Part shown: piece after piece, positions 33,178-41,520 of the stretch
Layout: every line of letters begins with the position of its first letter
How positions within the stretch are numbered: the first letter of the stretch is position 1
NCBI GenBank assembly: GCA_944321705.1
Contig: CALUMG010000007.1
Location: 119,643-183,642, forward strand
Origin: an uncultured Muribaculaceae bacterium
GTDB lineage: Bacteria; Bacteroidota; Bacteroidia; Bacteroidales; Muribaculaceae
DNA: 64,000 bases
Direction of reading: 5' to 3'
Program-made: the position numbers and the translations under genes
The notes under the pieces: generated by a model
What the model was told of the DNA's origin: nothing
What the model saw: only the letters and a program-made list of their open reading frames with translations
The model's database searches: none

Positions 33178-33642
33178 CTATTTCAAAATAATGTTATCTT
33201 TTCCTACGGCGCGCTCACAATAATGACATTTCAATATTATATTTTCTTTATTTATAACATGGAAATGTGTCTTCATAGGCTCGTTATTGGTAATACATTT
33301 TGGATTGCTGCATTTAACCATGCCATAGATGTCATCGGGAAGTGACACAGTGTGCTTGTCCACAACTTCGTAATCCCGTATTATGTTTATCTTGACATTT
33401 GGAGCCACAAGTGCTATACGGTTAAGCGTATCCTCGTGAAAAAAAACATCGGCTATTTTTATGATTCCTTTTTTACCGCACTTCTTGCTATCGAGATTAA
33501 AACCTATGGTTACGCTGTTCTTCAAGTTTTTTATTCCAAGCAAATCAACAACCTTAAATAGCAATTCAGTAGGTATATGGTCTATTACGGTACCGTTTTT
33601 CAGAGCAGCCACGGCTAACTCTTCTTTTTTTATCTTATTCAT
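33178..33642 (-). CDS. pyrI: Aspartate carbamoyltransferase regulatory chain
   Basis: 154 residues. The N-terminal allosteric nucleotide-binding domain ([14 protein letters not shown]) is followed by the zinc domain with C111, C116, C139 and C142. It binds the catalytic PyrB trimers and brings CTP inhibition and ATP activation. It starts 19 bases after the pyrB stop. Confidence 0.97.
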   Translation of the reverse strand: MNKIKKEELAVAALKNGTVIDHIPTELLFKVVDLLGIKNLKNSVTIGFNLDSKKCGKKGIIKIADVFFHEDTLNRIALVAPNVKINIIRDYEVVDKHTVSLPDDIYGMVKCSNPKCITNNEPMKTHFHVINKENIILKCHYCERAVGKDNIILK

Positions 33643-33661
33643 TGTGTCGCCTCCTCTAATT

Positions 33662-34579
33662 TCATTTAACCTTAATACCCAAAACCTTGCATATTATAGC
33701 CTGACGTGCATACAAACCATTACGAGCTTGTTGGAAATAATATGCTTTAGGATTATTGTCCACGTCATATGATATTTCATTTACGCGTGGAAGCGGATGC
33801 AAGACGCGCAAATTTTCCTTACTGCCACAAAGCATGGAATTTTTAAGCGTATATAAATTTTTCACACGTTCATATTCCATAATGTCGGTAAAACGTTCAC
33901 GTTGCACACGAGTCATGTAAAGGATATCGGTACTGTTAATTACATCCTCCGAGAACTCATGATATTCATGATATTCAATACCATGCTTGTCGCAGAATGC
34001 TTTATATTCATCGGGCATACGCAATTCATCGCAAGCGACAAAATTAAACTTTGGATGAAAATAATACATTGCCATTAGCAATGAATGCACTGTACGGCCA
34101 TACTTCAAATCTCCAACCATGGTAATGGTCAAGTCATCCAATTTCCCTTGCGTCTTGTATATGGAATACAAGTCAAGCATGGTTTGCGATGGATGTTGAT
34201 TAGCACCATCACCTGCGTTTATGATTGGCACAGGAGAAAATTCACTTGCATATCGTGCTGCTCCTTCAAGATGATGGCGCATTATTATCAAATCGGCATA
34301 ATTGCTAACCATCATTATCGTATCATGCAACGTTTCTCCTTTTGAGGAACTCGTCGTGTTGGCATCAGAAAATCCTATTATTCTTCCGCCAAGGCGATTC
34401 ACAGCTGTTTCAAAACTCAAACGAGTTCGAGTCGAGGGTTCAAAGAAAAGCGTCGCAACCACCTTGCCAGCCAATAAATCTCGATTGGGATTTTCCTCAA
34501 AGCATCGAGCATCTTCAAGCAATGACAATATATCCTCCTTGGAGAAATCAGAGATTGAAACCAAACTTGCGTTATTCAT
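33662..34579 (-). CDS. pyrB: Aspartate carbamoyltransferase catalytic chain
   Basis: 305 residues from the ATG at 34579 ([13 protein letters not shown]), the start that matches the family. The frame extends 21 codons upstream to 34642, but those are basic, unlike the family, and overlie the leader. Carbamoyl phosphate and aspartate sites are clear: [32 protein letters not shown]. It makes carbamoyl aspartate, the committed step in pyrimidine synthesis. The leader 34580-34811 carries a terminator hairpin and a small frame that look like transcription attenuation. Confidence 0.96.
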   Translation of the reverse strand: MNNASLVSISDFSKEDILSLLEDARCFEENPNRDLLAGKVVATLFFEPSTRTRLSFETAVNRLGGRIIGFSDANTTSSSKGETLHDTIMMVSNYADLIIMRHHLEGAARYASEFSPVPIINAGDGANQHPSQTMLDLYSIYKTQGKLDDLTITMVGDLKYGRTVHSLLMAMYYFHPKFNFVACDELRMPDEYKAFCDKHGIEYHEYHEFSEDVINSTDILYMTRVQRERFTDIMEYERVKNLYTLKNSMLCGSKENLRVLHPLPRVNEISYDVDNNPKAYYFQQARNGLYARQAIICKVLGIKVK

Positions 34580-34664
34580 AATTAATGTCTTACCGTTATT
34601 TTGTTTCTTTTGCTCCACTTTTAAATCGATATGCTTTGACATCCTTTAATGTGCATTATTGCAC

Positions 34665-34702
34665 AAAAAAAGCCAATCGTCGAAATTCACCGACAGATTG
34701 AC
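34665..34702 (-). terminator. Terminator hairpin in the pyrB leader, candidate attenuator
   Basis: On the minus strand, GTCAATC and GTCG pair with CGAC and GATTGGC (one bulged T, one G-T pair; 8-base loop), followed by seven T. It is a textbook intrinsic terminator and lies 86 bases before the pyrB ATG. A second small hairpin, GTGCA-ATAA-TGCAC, follows at 34651-34664. It may end transcripts from the upstream barrel gene or regulate pyrBI by attenuation. Confidence 0.75.
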
Positions 34703-34712
34703 CGCAACATAT

Positions 34713-34802
34713 TCATTCTCGACAAGCTCGACGACAACACATCACATTCTGGCATGAATGCTGAACGTCAAACCATATATTATGCAGGATGTTCTTTTTC
34801 AT
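34713..34802 (-). CDS. Possible 29-residue leader peptide ahead of pyrB
   Basis: A small frame beginning MKKNILHNIWFDVQ and ending CRRACRE. It starts about three bases after the transcription start predicted from the -7 box at 34812-34819, and ends ten bases before the terminator stem at 34702. Placement and basic C-terminal composition recall PyrL of the enteric pyrBI operon, where translation of the leader prevents attenuation. There is no ribosome binding site and no U-rich pause tract as in E. coli, so this is only a candidate. Confidence 0.3.
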   Translation of the reverse strand: MKKNILHNIWFDVQHSCQNVMCCRRACRE

Positions 34803-34811
34803 ATCTTTCAA

Positions 34812-34834
34812 CAAAGATACAGAAATTTTCTGTA
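34812..34834 (-). promoter_or_regulatory. pyrB -7 box overlapped by a perfect inverted repeat
   Basis: Minus-strand TATCTTTG (34819-34812) matches TAnnTTTG. Overlapping its upstream edge is TACAGAAA-T-TTTCTGTA (34818-34834), an inverted repeat with 8-bp arms and a one-base centre. TTTG occurs at 34838-34835, but the 15-base spacing to the -7 is short. The repeat looks like an operator for a dimeric regulator. Confidence 0.5.
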
Positions 34835-34873
34835 CAAATGCCTTATAATATATGAAAAAAATCTTTAGCCGAA

Positions 34874-36199
34874 TTAGTTATTTAAATTGAACCTCACCCC
34901 TAATTGGAAATCAAAATTACATTTCTTTTCTTTATAGATAGTCAACACATCACTGCCATCATCAAAATAGTAACCAACTCCAGGTTCTAAATATATACCT
35001 AATAAATTCGATATGTTATATTGAACCCCCAAATTGGCATTTATCGACCATTGCAATTTGTCAGGATTTACATCTTCACTGTCATTTCCGACAACATGAC
35101 CATTATTTACATAATTAGTTCTCGACTGACCGGCAACAGGTATTTCCATCATTCCTCCGGCTGCCGCATATACTGAAAAACGCTTATTACTCCATATCTT
35201 GAAATTAGTCTTCAAAGGAATTCCAAGATAATGCAGCTTCTGTTTAGTTTCATAATAATCATTTGTTCCTCCCGAACGCAAATCCGAAGCCAGTATTGTG
35301 TATGCAAGTCCACTTTCCACTCCCCACCGGTCTGTCAAGTCATAATTGACCGACACGCCAACACGCACAGGCAAATGATGTTTAATATCAGTCGTTGTTG
35401 TAGTGTTTAAATTATTAAGCATTATGTTTGCCATGGCATCATGTGACCAATTATTTTTTTCAGGAACAACGGCAAATGGATTCACACCAATTTTGAAATT
35501 CCGGTAGCCATTGGATATAGTTCTGTTATCACTTATCGAATTAGAAGCGTATAATCCCACATTCCATTTGCCAGACTTCTTCATGTTATTATTCACTTCT
35601 CGCATTCTATAAGTATTATTTACTGTATTATTGTAATTAGTTTCTCTACCTCCAAACGCAAAAGTTTTTTTATGTTTTTCTTCATTAACGTTGTTATTAT
35701 CAGCACATTGACTGACGTTTATTGTATCTGGATGCGTTATATTTTCATCGTTGACCGTTAAATCTGCATTATCTGCAATTTGTCTACCGACAATTTTGTT
35801 TCTTACATTATCAGTAGCAGACGAAGCTAACATTTCAGAAGATTCAATGCTTTGATCTTTCTCGTCTAGCTTGTCCTTGTTTATTTTTGCAAAAACATTT
35901 TCGGAGTTGACCCTATCACTATAAGATGGCACAGAAACATAATTTTCATGTACTTCATCTTGAAGTTTAACATCAAAAAAGATTATGGAGCCGGTTATAA
36001 TCAACAATATAGCAACAATTGCCGCTGCCACAAAATGCCATCGTCTGGGTAGCACAACCATGTTGCTTACCTTTTTTTTATCGCTCGGCAACACTGTTCT
36101 ATCCAATGAACGTTCAATTTCATCCCACAAGTCCTTTGGAGGCTCCTGCTCATGATTTGCCACACGCTCTTGTATTTTTTTCAACCATTGCTCATCCAT
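34874..36199 (-). CDS. Trans-envelope protein: cytosolic anti-sigma-like end, one TM helix, C-terminal barrel
   Basis: 441 residues. Residues 1-50 are soluble and charged (EQEPPKDLWDEIERSLDR), as in Bacteroidetes anti-sigma regions. Residues 55-76 form one hydrophobic helix after RRWH. A long Asn/Asp-rich low-complexity linker runs to about 210. Residues 220-441 are beta-hairpin-rich (VGVSVNYDLTDRWGVESGLA, LGVQYNISNLLGIYLEPGVG) and end FDFQLGVRFNLNN, like a small outer-membrane barrel. It starts three bases after the ECF sigma stop, so the two are translationally coupled. The likely reading is an anti-sigma factor that senses the outer membrane through its own barrel. I know similar one-chain arrangements exist in the phylum but no mechanism. 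Confidence 0.7.
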   Translation of the reverse strand: MDEQWLKKIQERVANHEQEPPKDLWDEIERSLDRTVLPSDKKKVSNMVVLPRRWHFVAAAIVAILLIITGSIIFFDVKLQDEVHENYVSVPSYSDRVNSENVFAKINKDKLDEKDQSIESSEMLASSATDNVRNKIVGRQIADNADLTVNDENITHPDTINVSQCADNNNVNEEKHKKTFAFGGRETNYNNTVNNTYRMREVNNNMKKSGKWNVGLYASNSISDNRTISNGYRNFKIGVNPFAVVPEKNNWSHDAMANIMLNNLNTTTTTDIKHHLPVRVGVSVNYDLTDRWGVESGLAYTILASDLRSGGTNDYYETKQKLHYLGIPLKTNFKIWSNKRFSVYAAAGGMMEIPVAGQSRTNYVNNGHVVGNDSEDVNPDKLQWSINANLGVQYNISNLLGIYLEPGVGYYFDDGSDVLTIYKEKKCNFDFQLGVRFNLNN

Positions 36200-36202
36200 A
36201 AT

Positions 36203-36784
36203 TCAATTTTTAATTTTTTTGTTCAAGTATATGGCAATTTGTTCTGAAAGTATAGCCTTCGCCCTATGCAATTGCGATGCCGAAGAATTTTCTTTTATTC
36301 CCAACATGGACGATATCTCTTTATGACTCCTACCTTCAATTACATATAAGTTAAATACAATTCTATATCCATCGGGCAAATTACAAATCATCTCCTTCAA
36401 CACGTCAATGGGAATTTTATCTACATCATCCTCCTCAACGAGTTCCGGATCATATTCCGGGTTATCTTCTATTACATCAGATATTTCTATGGCTTGATTT
36501 TTTTTATTTTCGACAATTTGTCTCAAAGATTCATTTACTACAATTTTCGCCAGCCATGCTTTCAACGAGCCTTCTCCTTTATACTCAAATGTGTCGATTG
36601 AAGAAAATATTTTTACAAAACTCTCTTGAAGCACATCTTTCAACAAATCGTCATCAGCCACATATCGTGCAACGATTCCGGTAAGATAACCTGAATAGGT
36701 ATCATACAATTCCTTCGCAGCTTTCTTGTCGCCATTCTTGACTAAATCGACGACACGTCGTTCATTCCCAGTATTTGTTCCCAT
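36203..36784 (-). CDS. ECF RNA polymerase sigma factor
   Basis: 193 residues from the ATG at 36784 (MGTNTGNERRVVDL); an upstream TTG is ignored. Region 2 is seen in LLKDVLQESFVKIFSSIDTF and GSLKAWLAKIVVNESLRQ, and region 4 in VIEGRSHKEISSMLGIKENS followed by LHRAKAIL. An acidic linker (DNPEYDPELVEEDDVD) separates them. It belongs to the Bacteroidetes sigma-70 family ECF group. The adjacent gene encodes its probable membrane anti-sigma. Targets are unknown; autoregulation is likely but no -35 motif is recognised. Confidence 0.93.
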   Translation of the reverse strand: MGTNTGNERRVVDLVKNGDKKAAKELYDTYSGYLTGIVARYVADDDLLKDVLQESFVKIFSSIDTFEYKGEGSLKAWLAKIVVNESLRQIVENKKNQAIEISDVIEDNPEYDPELVEEDDVDKIPIDVLKEMICNLPDGYRIVFNLYVIEGRSHKEISSMLGIKENSSASQLHRAKAILSEQIAIYLNKKIKN

Positions 36785-36835
36785 CGCAAACAAAATATTG
36801 GTAAATAAACTGCATATATGGAATTGTCCCTTGCT

Positions 36836-36925
36836 TCATGATCTCAACCACATGCCGGCAAACAATGTGGGAAAGTCGCGCCATTCAGTTACAAATCCGA
36901 TTGGCACAACTTTTCCACTTTTCAA
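36836..36925 (-). CDS. Coding-like short frame upstream of the sigma gene
   Basis: A frame of 29 residues from a TTG (36925), or up to 42 residues if opened at the upstream stop, ending before the sigma gene. It contains KSGKVVPIGFVTEWRDFP and then LFAGMWLRS. Two tryptophans, mixed residues and GC-richer codons look protein-like against AT-rich spacers, yet there is no ATG. It may be a small conserved protein with a non-standard start, a leader peptide, or a remnant. I do not recognise it. Confidence 0.3.
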   Translation of the reverse strand: MKSGKVVPIGFVTEWRDFPTLFAGMWLRS

Positions 36926-36995
36926 ATTATAACTAACATTTCTTTTAATAGCATATGTTTTATTTTACAAACATGTGAAATTAAATGGCGACAGA

Positions 36996-37550
36996 TTATT
37001 CTTTACTCGTCGAATCAAACTGATAAGATATCGATTTAAAAGAAGAGACAGTATTACCATTTACCGTAACATTATTTGCAATTATTTCAAACGACAAGCT
37101 ACGGTCTGTTCCATTATAAACACCATCTTCATTCACTGAAACCAACCCTACATTCACTTCTTTACTGCTTCCACCATACGTCAAAATGAATTCTAACGGT
37201 GTCGGATCCAAATGAAGAAACAAATTCAATGAAAACGTTTCAGGTTCATATTTTATATTGCAATCAACTTCACCAACTGACTCAAGAGCCTCCTGAAATT
37301 CTTCGGCCGGAACTATGTATTTGACAATTGAATCCACTGGGAAGTCTTTAATTACGATATTAGCTTTGTCCACATTCACCTTGACTATCTCACTATCGCC
37401 ATCATTTGCAATCAGATTTCCAAGATAATCGCCTATAGCACTCTCCTTTGTTACAGGTGTTATGACCTGATCGTCGTCACATGAAAACAATGCTACAGTC
37501 ATGCAACCCATCAAAAAAGCCATAAGGCTTAAACTTTTCAAGACTTTCAT
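36996..37550 (-). CDS. DUF4840-like lipoprotein
   Basis: 184 residues with a lipoprotein signal ending LFSC, cysteine at residue 24, then acidic DDDQ, which often marks surface or inner-leaflet sorting. The rest is beta-rich and calycin-like, with a late SLSFEIIANNVTVNGNTVSS. It fits my memory of DUF4840; function is unknown. The spacer to the next upstream gene (37551-37708) carries only a 25-codon frame of doubtful meaning. Confidence 0.55.
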   Translation of the reverse strand: MKVLKSLSLMAFLMGCMTVALFSCDDDQVITPVTKESAIGDYLGNLIANDGDSEIVKVNVDKANIVIKDFPVDSIVKYIVPAEEFQEALESVGEVDCNIKYEPETFSLNLFLHLDPTPLEFILTYGGSSKEVNVGLVSVNEDGVYNGTDRSLSFEIIANNVTVNGNTVSSFKSISYQFDSTSKE

Positions 37551-37708
37551 TTATTGTTCCTTAATTAAAAATAACTACTATATGCATGTGTCTCTCGCAA
37601 TTGAAACTGCGCGCAAACCGCGTTGTTCCCTTTCATCATCATATCCCTAAAAATTTCACTTTAAAAATGTGTGCCTTGGTCATATAACACATAAGTGAAT
37701 CATAATGC

Positions 37709-38479
37709 TTATTCTATATTAATTACGCTGAGAGCTTGAATATCGACATTCTCCTTGTCATTGTCGGTTTCATCTTCATTATCCGAGCTGGCCGACTTGC
37801 GAGTACAGTAATTGAAAGTAGTGGACTTTTCGCTTCCAAACGCTTTCCACTTCAAAGTCAACTTGACTGTCTCTCCGTTTGTATCTGGAAGTTGATCAAG
37901 CCTAAATGCAACCAATCCGTCTGCATAGTAACCCTGTACGTCACCATTGGCATCATGACGGAATTCTACCACATAAGGGTCATATGGATCAACCTGAGTT
38001 AAAAGATTTACATAATGTGTCCTGCCAATCCCAGATGTTATCGTGCGGAAACGCAATGTCAAATATCCATCTTCCGAGATTGTCATCCAGTCATCAACTA
38101 TTTCCACCGGGTCGTTCCCATATTTTTCGTCATTTTCCGCTCCAAGAGAAGGAACTGTCGATTTTGTGCGAATGCTGTCAATCCAATTCACATACACATT
38201 CTTGGTGTAATTTGCATGTTGTGAATCGACATCATAATAATTAATCAGAGCTCTCACCTCCTTGTCTCCATAAGGAGAGCCTTGCATGTTTACGGGGAAC
38301 AACGTCGTATTTTCATCAAGTTGCAGATAGCATTCATTTTCACTCACAGGCTTTACAGTCACAAGCGCATTGGCAAAGCCAACATAAACAAAGGAATCCT
38401 TTTCATTGCTGCATGAACCAAATATCAACGCTGTCGACAATACTGTCGATATTAAAAATAATTTCGTGATTTTTCTCAT
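37709..38479 (-). CDS. NigD-like lipoprotein
   Basis: 256 residues from the ATG at 38479 (MRKITKLFLIS); a start four codons earlier is less likely. The lipobox is FGSC. The N-terminal barrel-like domain (ALVTVKPVSENECYLQLDEN) and the C-terminal domain (VEFRHDANGD, FRLDQLPD, LTLKWKAFGSEK) fit the NigD family. NigD was named after a bacteriocin-linked operon in Prevotella, but the family is widespread in Bacteroidales and its function is unclear. No bacteriocin genes are nearby. Confidence 0.82.
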   Translation of the reverse strand: MRKITKLFLISTVLSTALIFGSCSNEKDSFVYVGFANALVTVKPVSENECYLQLDENTTLFPVNMQGSPYGDKEVRALINYYDVDSQHANYTKNVYVNWIDSIRTKSTVPSLGAENDEKYGNDPVEIVDDWMTISEDGYLTLRFRTITSGIGRTHYVNLLTQVDPYDPYVVEFRHDANGDVQGYYADGLVAFRLDQLPDTNGETVKLTLKWKAFGSEKSTTFNYCTRKSASSDNEDETDNDKENVDIQALSVINIE

Positions 38480-38614
38480 AATACTATACAATTTTTTAGT
38501 TCTTTACAAGTAAAATCAAAAAAACGAGAAATCTTGCATGCGCCAACCCGTTTTTAACGCATTTTTAACACAAATTTGTACCTTTTTACATTAAAGCAAC
38601 ATTTCATAAAAATA

Positions 38615-38648
38615 GTTGCATGCCGGTTCATCACGACCAACATGCAAC
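38615..38648 (-). terminator. Terminator of the pRiA4b ORF-3-like gene
   Basis: On the minus strand GTTGCATG pairs with CATGCAAC across an 18-base loop, followed by TATTTTTATG. It lies 63 bases past the stop codon. The rest of the 38480-38710 spacer is AT-rich without other features. Confidence 0.7.
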
Positions 38649-38710
38649 CCTTCTAAAAACTTAATGTATTTATTATTGAATAACCAATGTGTGTAATCCT
38701 TGTTTTCAAT

Positions 38711-39268
38711 TTAACGAATGTGTAAATCGTCATCTTCATAACCTTCGAGGTCACTGAGCTCATCATCATTATAGCCATCCGACCCATAAAAATCCTCATC
38801 AAGGTCATCAATACCCAAAGCGGTCGTTTTGGCAATTGCCTTTTCATTCATGTCGTCTATGTCTATAAATTGCTCCGGAGCCTTGCCTTCCTTACGTTGA
38901 CATAAAGGATCTTTTAGATTTTTCCCGGTTATGATTTCTTTCATTTCCATGAAAAATGCCCTGTCCGTCATGTAATCAAACACAAACATCAACTTTTGCC
39001 CCTCGTCTTCGATGAGTTCATTCAAGTGCGTGTCTTCCATAAGCCATACATCCTGATCCGAATCCGTATCCATATCCGTGAATGTGATTTCTTTTTCCTT
39101 CGACCAATCGTCATCACAAATAAAGAACGAATCCATTTGATCTTTTGTATATCCCACCGAATCAAGAATTGCATTTCTCAAACGCAAAAATGTATCATCG
39201 GCATCTATTGCGATTTCTCGTTTGAAGTTATCAACCTCATCCGATACTATACGAAATTTATATATCAT
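38711..39268 (-). CDS. Plasmid pRiA4b ORF-3 family protein
   Basis: 185 residues. The N-terminal domain (YKFRIVSDEVDNFKREIAID, then FLRLRNAILDSVGYTKDQMD and SFFICDDDW) matches the pRiA4b ORF-3-like family. The C-terminal 40 residues are extremely acidic (DDLDEDFYGSDGYNDDELSD). The family is a small alpha/beta fold of unknown role, often on plasmids in Proteobacteria but chromosomal in Bacteroidales. It stands alone, with a terminator behind it. Confidence 0.78.
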   Translation of the reverse strand: MIYKFRIVSDEVDNFKREIAIDADDTFLRLRNAILDSVGYTKDQMDSFFICDDDWSKEKEITFTDMDTDSDQDVWLMEDTHLNELIEDEGQKLMFVFDYMTDRAFFMEMKEIITGKNLKDPLCQRKEGKAPEQFIDIDDMNEKAIAKTTALGIDDLDEDFYGSDGYNDDELSDLEGYEDDDLHIR

Positions 39269-39401
39269 CTTTTGCTACAATTAAAAAAATTGCTTAACCT
39301 TTACTGCCGCGAATATAGCAATTAAAATATATTCTTGCATAAACCTGGAATAATTTTTTTGCAACCATTCCCTACTTTTCAATCACATTCGGCCATCTCA
39401 T

Positions 39402-39443
39402 AAAAAATCCTCCGCGTCATAATATTCATGCGGAGGATTTTTC
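39402..39443. terminator. Bidirectional terminator downstream of spt
   Basis: AAAAATCCTCCGC and GCGGAGGATTTTT form a perfect stem of about 13 bp over a 14-base loop, with A/T tracts on both sides. It lies 38 bases past the spt stop codon. The remaining spacer 39269-39480 shows nothing else. Confidence 0.85.
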
Positions 39444-39480
39444 TTTTAATCTCAAGCAATATTGTATTACTTTCAAATAT

Positions 39481-40668
39481 TTATTTCACCAATCCGTAAT
39501 TACGGAATACCTTCTGTATCTTTTCCAAAGCTATTGTTACTTGCTCTTTGCTATGAGTAGCCATAAGGCTGAATCGTATCAACGTGTCGTGAGATGCAAC
39601 TGCCGGTGATACGACTGGATTTACAAATATACCTTCCTCAAGCAGGTCGCGAGTTATTGCAAATGTCTTGTTATTATCCCTGATAAACAAAGGTATGATA
39701 GGAGTGGATGTATTACCAATTTCGCATCCCATATTGCGGAATCCATCAAGTGCATAATGGGTTAAATCCCACAAATGCTGCTGACGTTCAGGTTCATTCA
39801 TCATGATATCAAGAGCAGCACTTGCAGCAGCTGTGGAAGCAGGTGTTATGCTTGCAGTGAAAATATAGGAACGAGAATGATGACGCAAATAATTGGTTAT
39901 CGACTTGTCACATGCAATGAATCCACCCAAAGACGCAAATGACTTGCTGAATGTACCCATAATCAAATCAACGTCGTCCGAAACTCCGAAATGGTCACAT
40001 GTTCCTCTACCCTGTTTTCCAAACACGCCTATTCCATGTGCTTCGTCAACCATTACGGTAGCATCATATTTCTTAGCCAATCTGACAATTTCCGGCAAAT
40101 TGGCCACATCACCTTCCATCGAGAATACACCGTCGGTAACTATCAACTTCACTTTGTCGGGGCTGCATTTTTGTAATTGAGCCTCCAACGATTCCATATC
40201 ATTATGCTTATACTTGAATGCTGTCGAAAACGAAAGACGGCGGCCTTCGATAATAGAAGCATGATCCTGCTCGTCAAGCAATACATAATCTTCACGACCA
40301 GTTACACAAGACACTACACCCAAGTTTACTTCGAAACCTGTCGAATAAATCATTGCATCTTCTTTCCCGACAAAAGCAGCCAACTTTGCCTCAAGTTCTT
40401 TGTGAATATCCAATGTTCCGTTCAAGAACGGAGAACCGGCACATCCTGTACCATATTTCTTAATGGCTTCAATTGCGGCTTCCTTTACTTTGGGATGATT
40501 GGTCAGCCCCATATAACTGTTAGAGCCGAACATTAACACCTTTTTCCCACCTATATAAACTTCGGTATCCTGTTCACTTTCTATTTTGCGGAAATAAGGA
40601 TATATGCCCAAAGCCTTGGCTTTTTGAGGCTCTACATACTGCGAGAGCTTAGCTTGTAATAGCTTCAT
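39481..40668 (-). CDS. spt: Serine palmitoyltransferase (alpha-oxoamine synthase family)
   Basis: A 395-residue PLP enzyme of the 2-amino-3-ketobutyrate CoA ligase/SPT family. The PLP lysine is K242 in GTFSKSFASLGGF; VDEAHGIGVFG and NSYMGLTNHP are family motifs. The N-terminus MKLLQAKLSQYVEPQKAKA and overall sequence fit the Bacteroides SPT that condenses serine with a fatty acyl-CoA to give 3-ketosphinganine, the first step of sphingolipid synthesis. A kbl or biotin-type relative is the alternative. It has a divergent promoter region shared with the MGMT gene. Confidence 0.86.
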   Translation of the reverse strand: MKLLQAKLSQYVEPQKAKALGIYPYFRKIESEQDTEVYIGGKKVLMFGSNSYMGLTNHPKVKEAAIEAIKKYGTGCAGSPFLNGTLDIHKELEAKLAAFVGKEDAMIYSTGFEVNLGVVSCVTGREDYVLLDEQDHASIIEGRRLSFSTAFKYKHNDMESLEAQLQKCSPDKVKLIVTDGVFSMEGDVANLPEIVRLAKKYDATVMVDEAHGIGVFGKQGRGTCDHFGVSDDVDLIMGTFSKSFASLGGFIACDKSITNYLRHHSRSYIFTASITPASTAAASAALDIMMNEPERQQHLWDLTHYALDGFRNMGCEIGNTSTPIIPLFIRDNNKTFAITRDLLEEGIFVNPVVSPAVASHDTLIRFSLMATHSKEQVTIALEKIQKVFRNYGLVK

Positions 40669-40756
40669 AGTTTATCGATAATTGTCTTTTTAATGTTATA
40701 AACTATCTGCACTTATTCGTACTTTTCGTTCATTAACCTATCATAATTGCAGGCTG

Positions 40757-40764
40757 CAAAATTA
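40757..40764 (-). promoter_or_regulatory. -7 box for spt
   Basis: Minus-strand TAATTTTG matches TAnnTTTG, 88 bases before the spt start. TTG at 40790-40788 is 23 bases upstream, slightly far for a -33 element. Confidence 0.4.
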
Positions 40765-40933
40765 CAAAATTTTTCCAATTATATATCCAATTATCAAAAT
40801 TATTTAATCTTTCCTGCATTTTTCCTGAAAATCCAATTCCTTTGTTTAATAATAGCTAAAATAATAAGCACAGTACTCCCAAAATCAGAGAATACGATTA
40901 ATTAGAAATTTCAAAAGAACAAATAAAATGTTA

Positions 40934-40965
40934 TTTGTAATGATTCTGATTTTGCCCTATATTTG
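40934..40965 (+). promoter_or_regulatory. Promoter of the MGMT-family gene
   Basis: TTTG (40934-40937), a 20-base spacer, then TATATTTG (40958-40965): a full consensus match. It includes the TTG at 40963 that would otherwise be the longest start, so translation must start downstream. Confidence 0.7.
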
Positions 40966-40995
40966 TCATGTCAACAATATAATTTCTACAGGCAT

Positions 40996-41322
40996 TTGAC
41001 AGATCTTAACCATTTCAGAGATGAAGTATATTCCATAGTCGCTTCCATCCCCCGAGGAAAGGTTGTAACTTACGGACAGATAGCATGGCTCATTGGCTCA
41101 CCACGACATGCCAGGCTGGTCGGGCGTATGCTACACGACGCAACAGATACACTCGGACTTCCATGTCACAGGGTGGTAAACAGCCAAGGAAAAACAGCCC
41201 CACATTGGCCTGAACAGGCCAATCTGCTCCGCGCCGAAGGAGTCTTATTACGAAAGAACGGATGCGTGGATATGAAAATTAGCGGATGGGACTTCAAAAA
41301 AGAAATAGAAACAGGCTATTGA
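40996..41322 (+). CDS. MGMT-family methylated-DNA methyltransferase-like protein
   Basis: 108 residues if started at the TTG at 40996 (AGG lies three bases before). The frame extends to a TTG at 40963, but that codon is inside the promoter, and no in-frame ATG exists. It covers only the C-terminal DNA-binding domain of Ada/Ogt proteins: VYSIVASIPRGKVVTYGQIA, then GLPCHRVVNSQGK. The catalytic cysteine is kept (PCHRV, C57), unlike alkyltransferase-like proteins with PWHRV, so methyl transfer from O6-alkylguanine is possible. uvrB, another DNA repair gene, follows. Confidence 0.85.
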   Translation: MTDLNHFRDEVYSIVASIPRGKVVTYGQIAWLIGSPRHARLVGRMLHDATDTLGLPCHRVVNSQGKTAPHWPEQANLLRAEGVLLRKNGCVDMKISGWDFKKEIETGY

Positions 41323-41520
41323 TTTCCTTTAATATGTGTTGATTATTACCAAGATAATACCCTTTTTCTCGTATGTATTAGAGAGAATTTTCAATTTGTT
41401 TTAGAAATAAATTTTAGAGTACATTCTATATTTCAGCCCCTGCCTAACTTCTGCGATTTTTTTCTAACTTCCTAATTTTTTAATATGCCGCAATTCTACG
41501 GTTATTCCATGTATTTTGTT

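Noticed and set aside
37575..37660. 25-codon minus-strand frame beginning with three ATG codons ahead of the DUF4840-like gene
   Set aside because: No ribosome site, no recognised motif, and the frame ends in the spacer; chance cannot be excluded.
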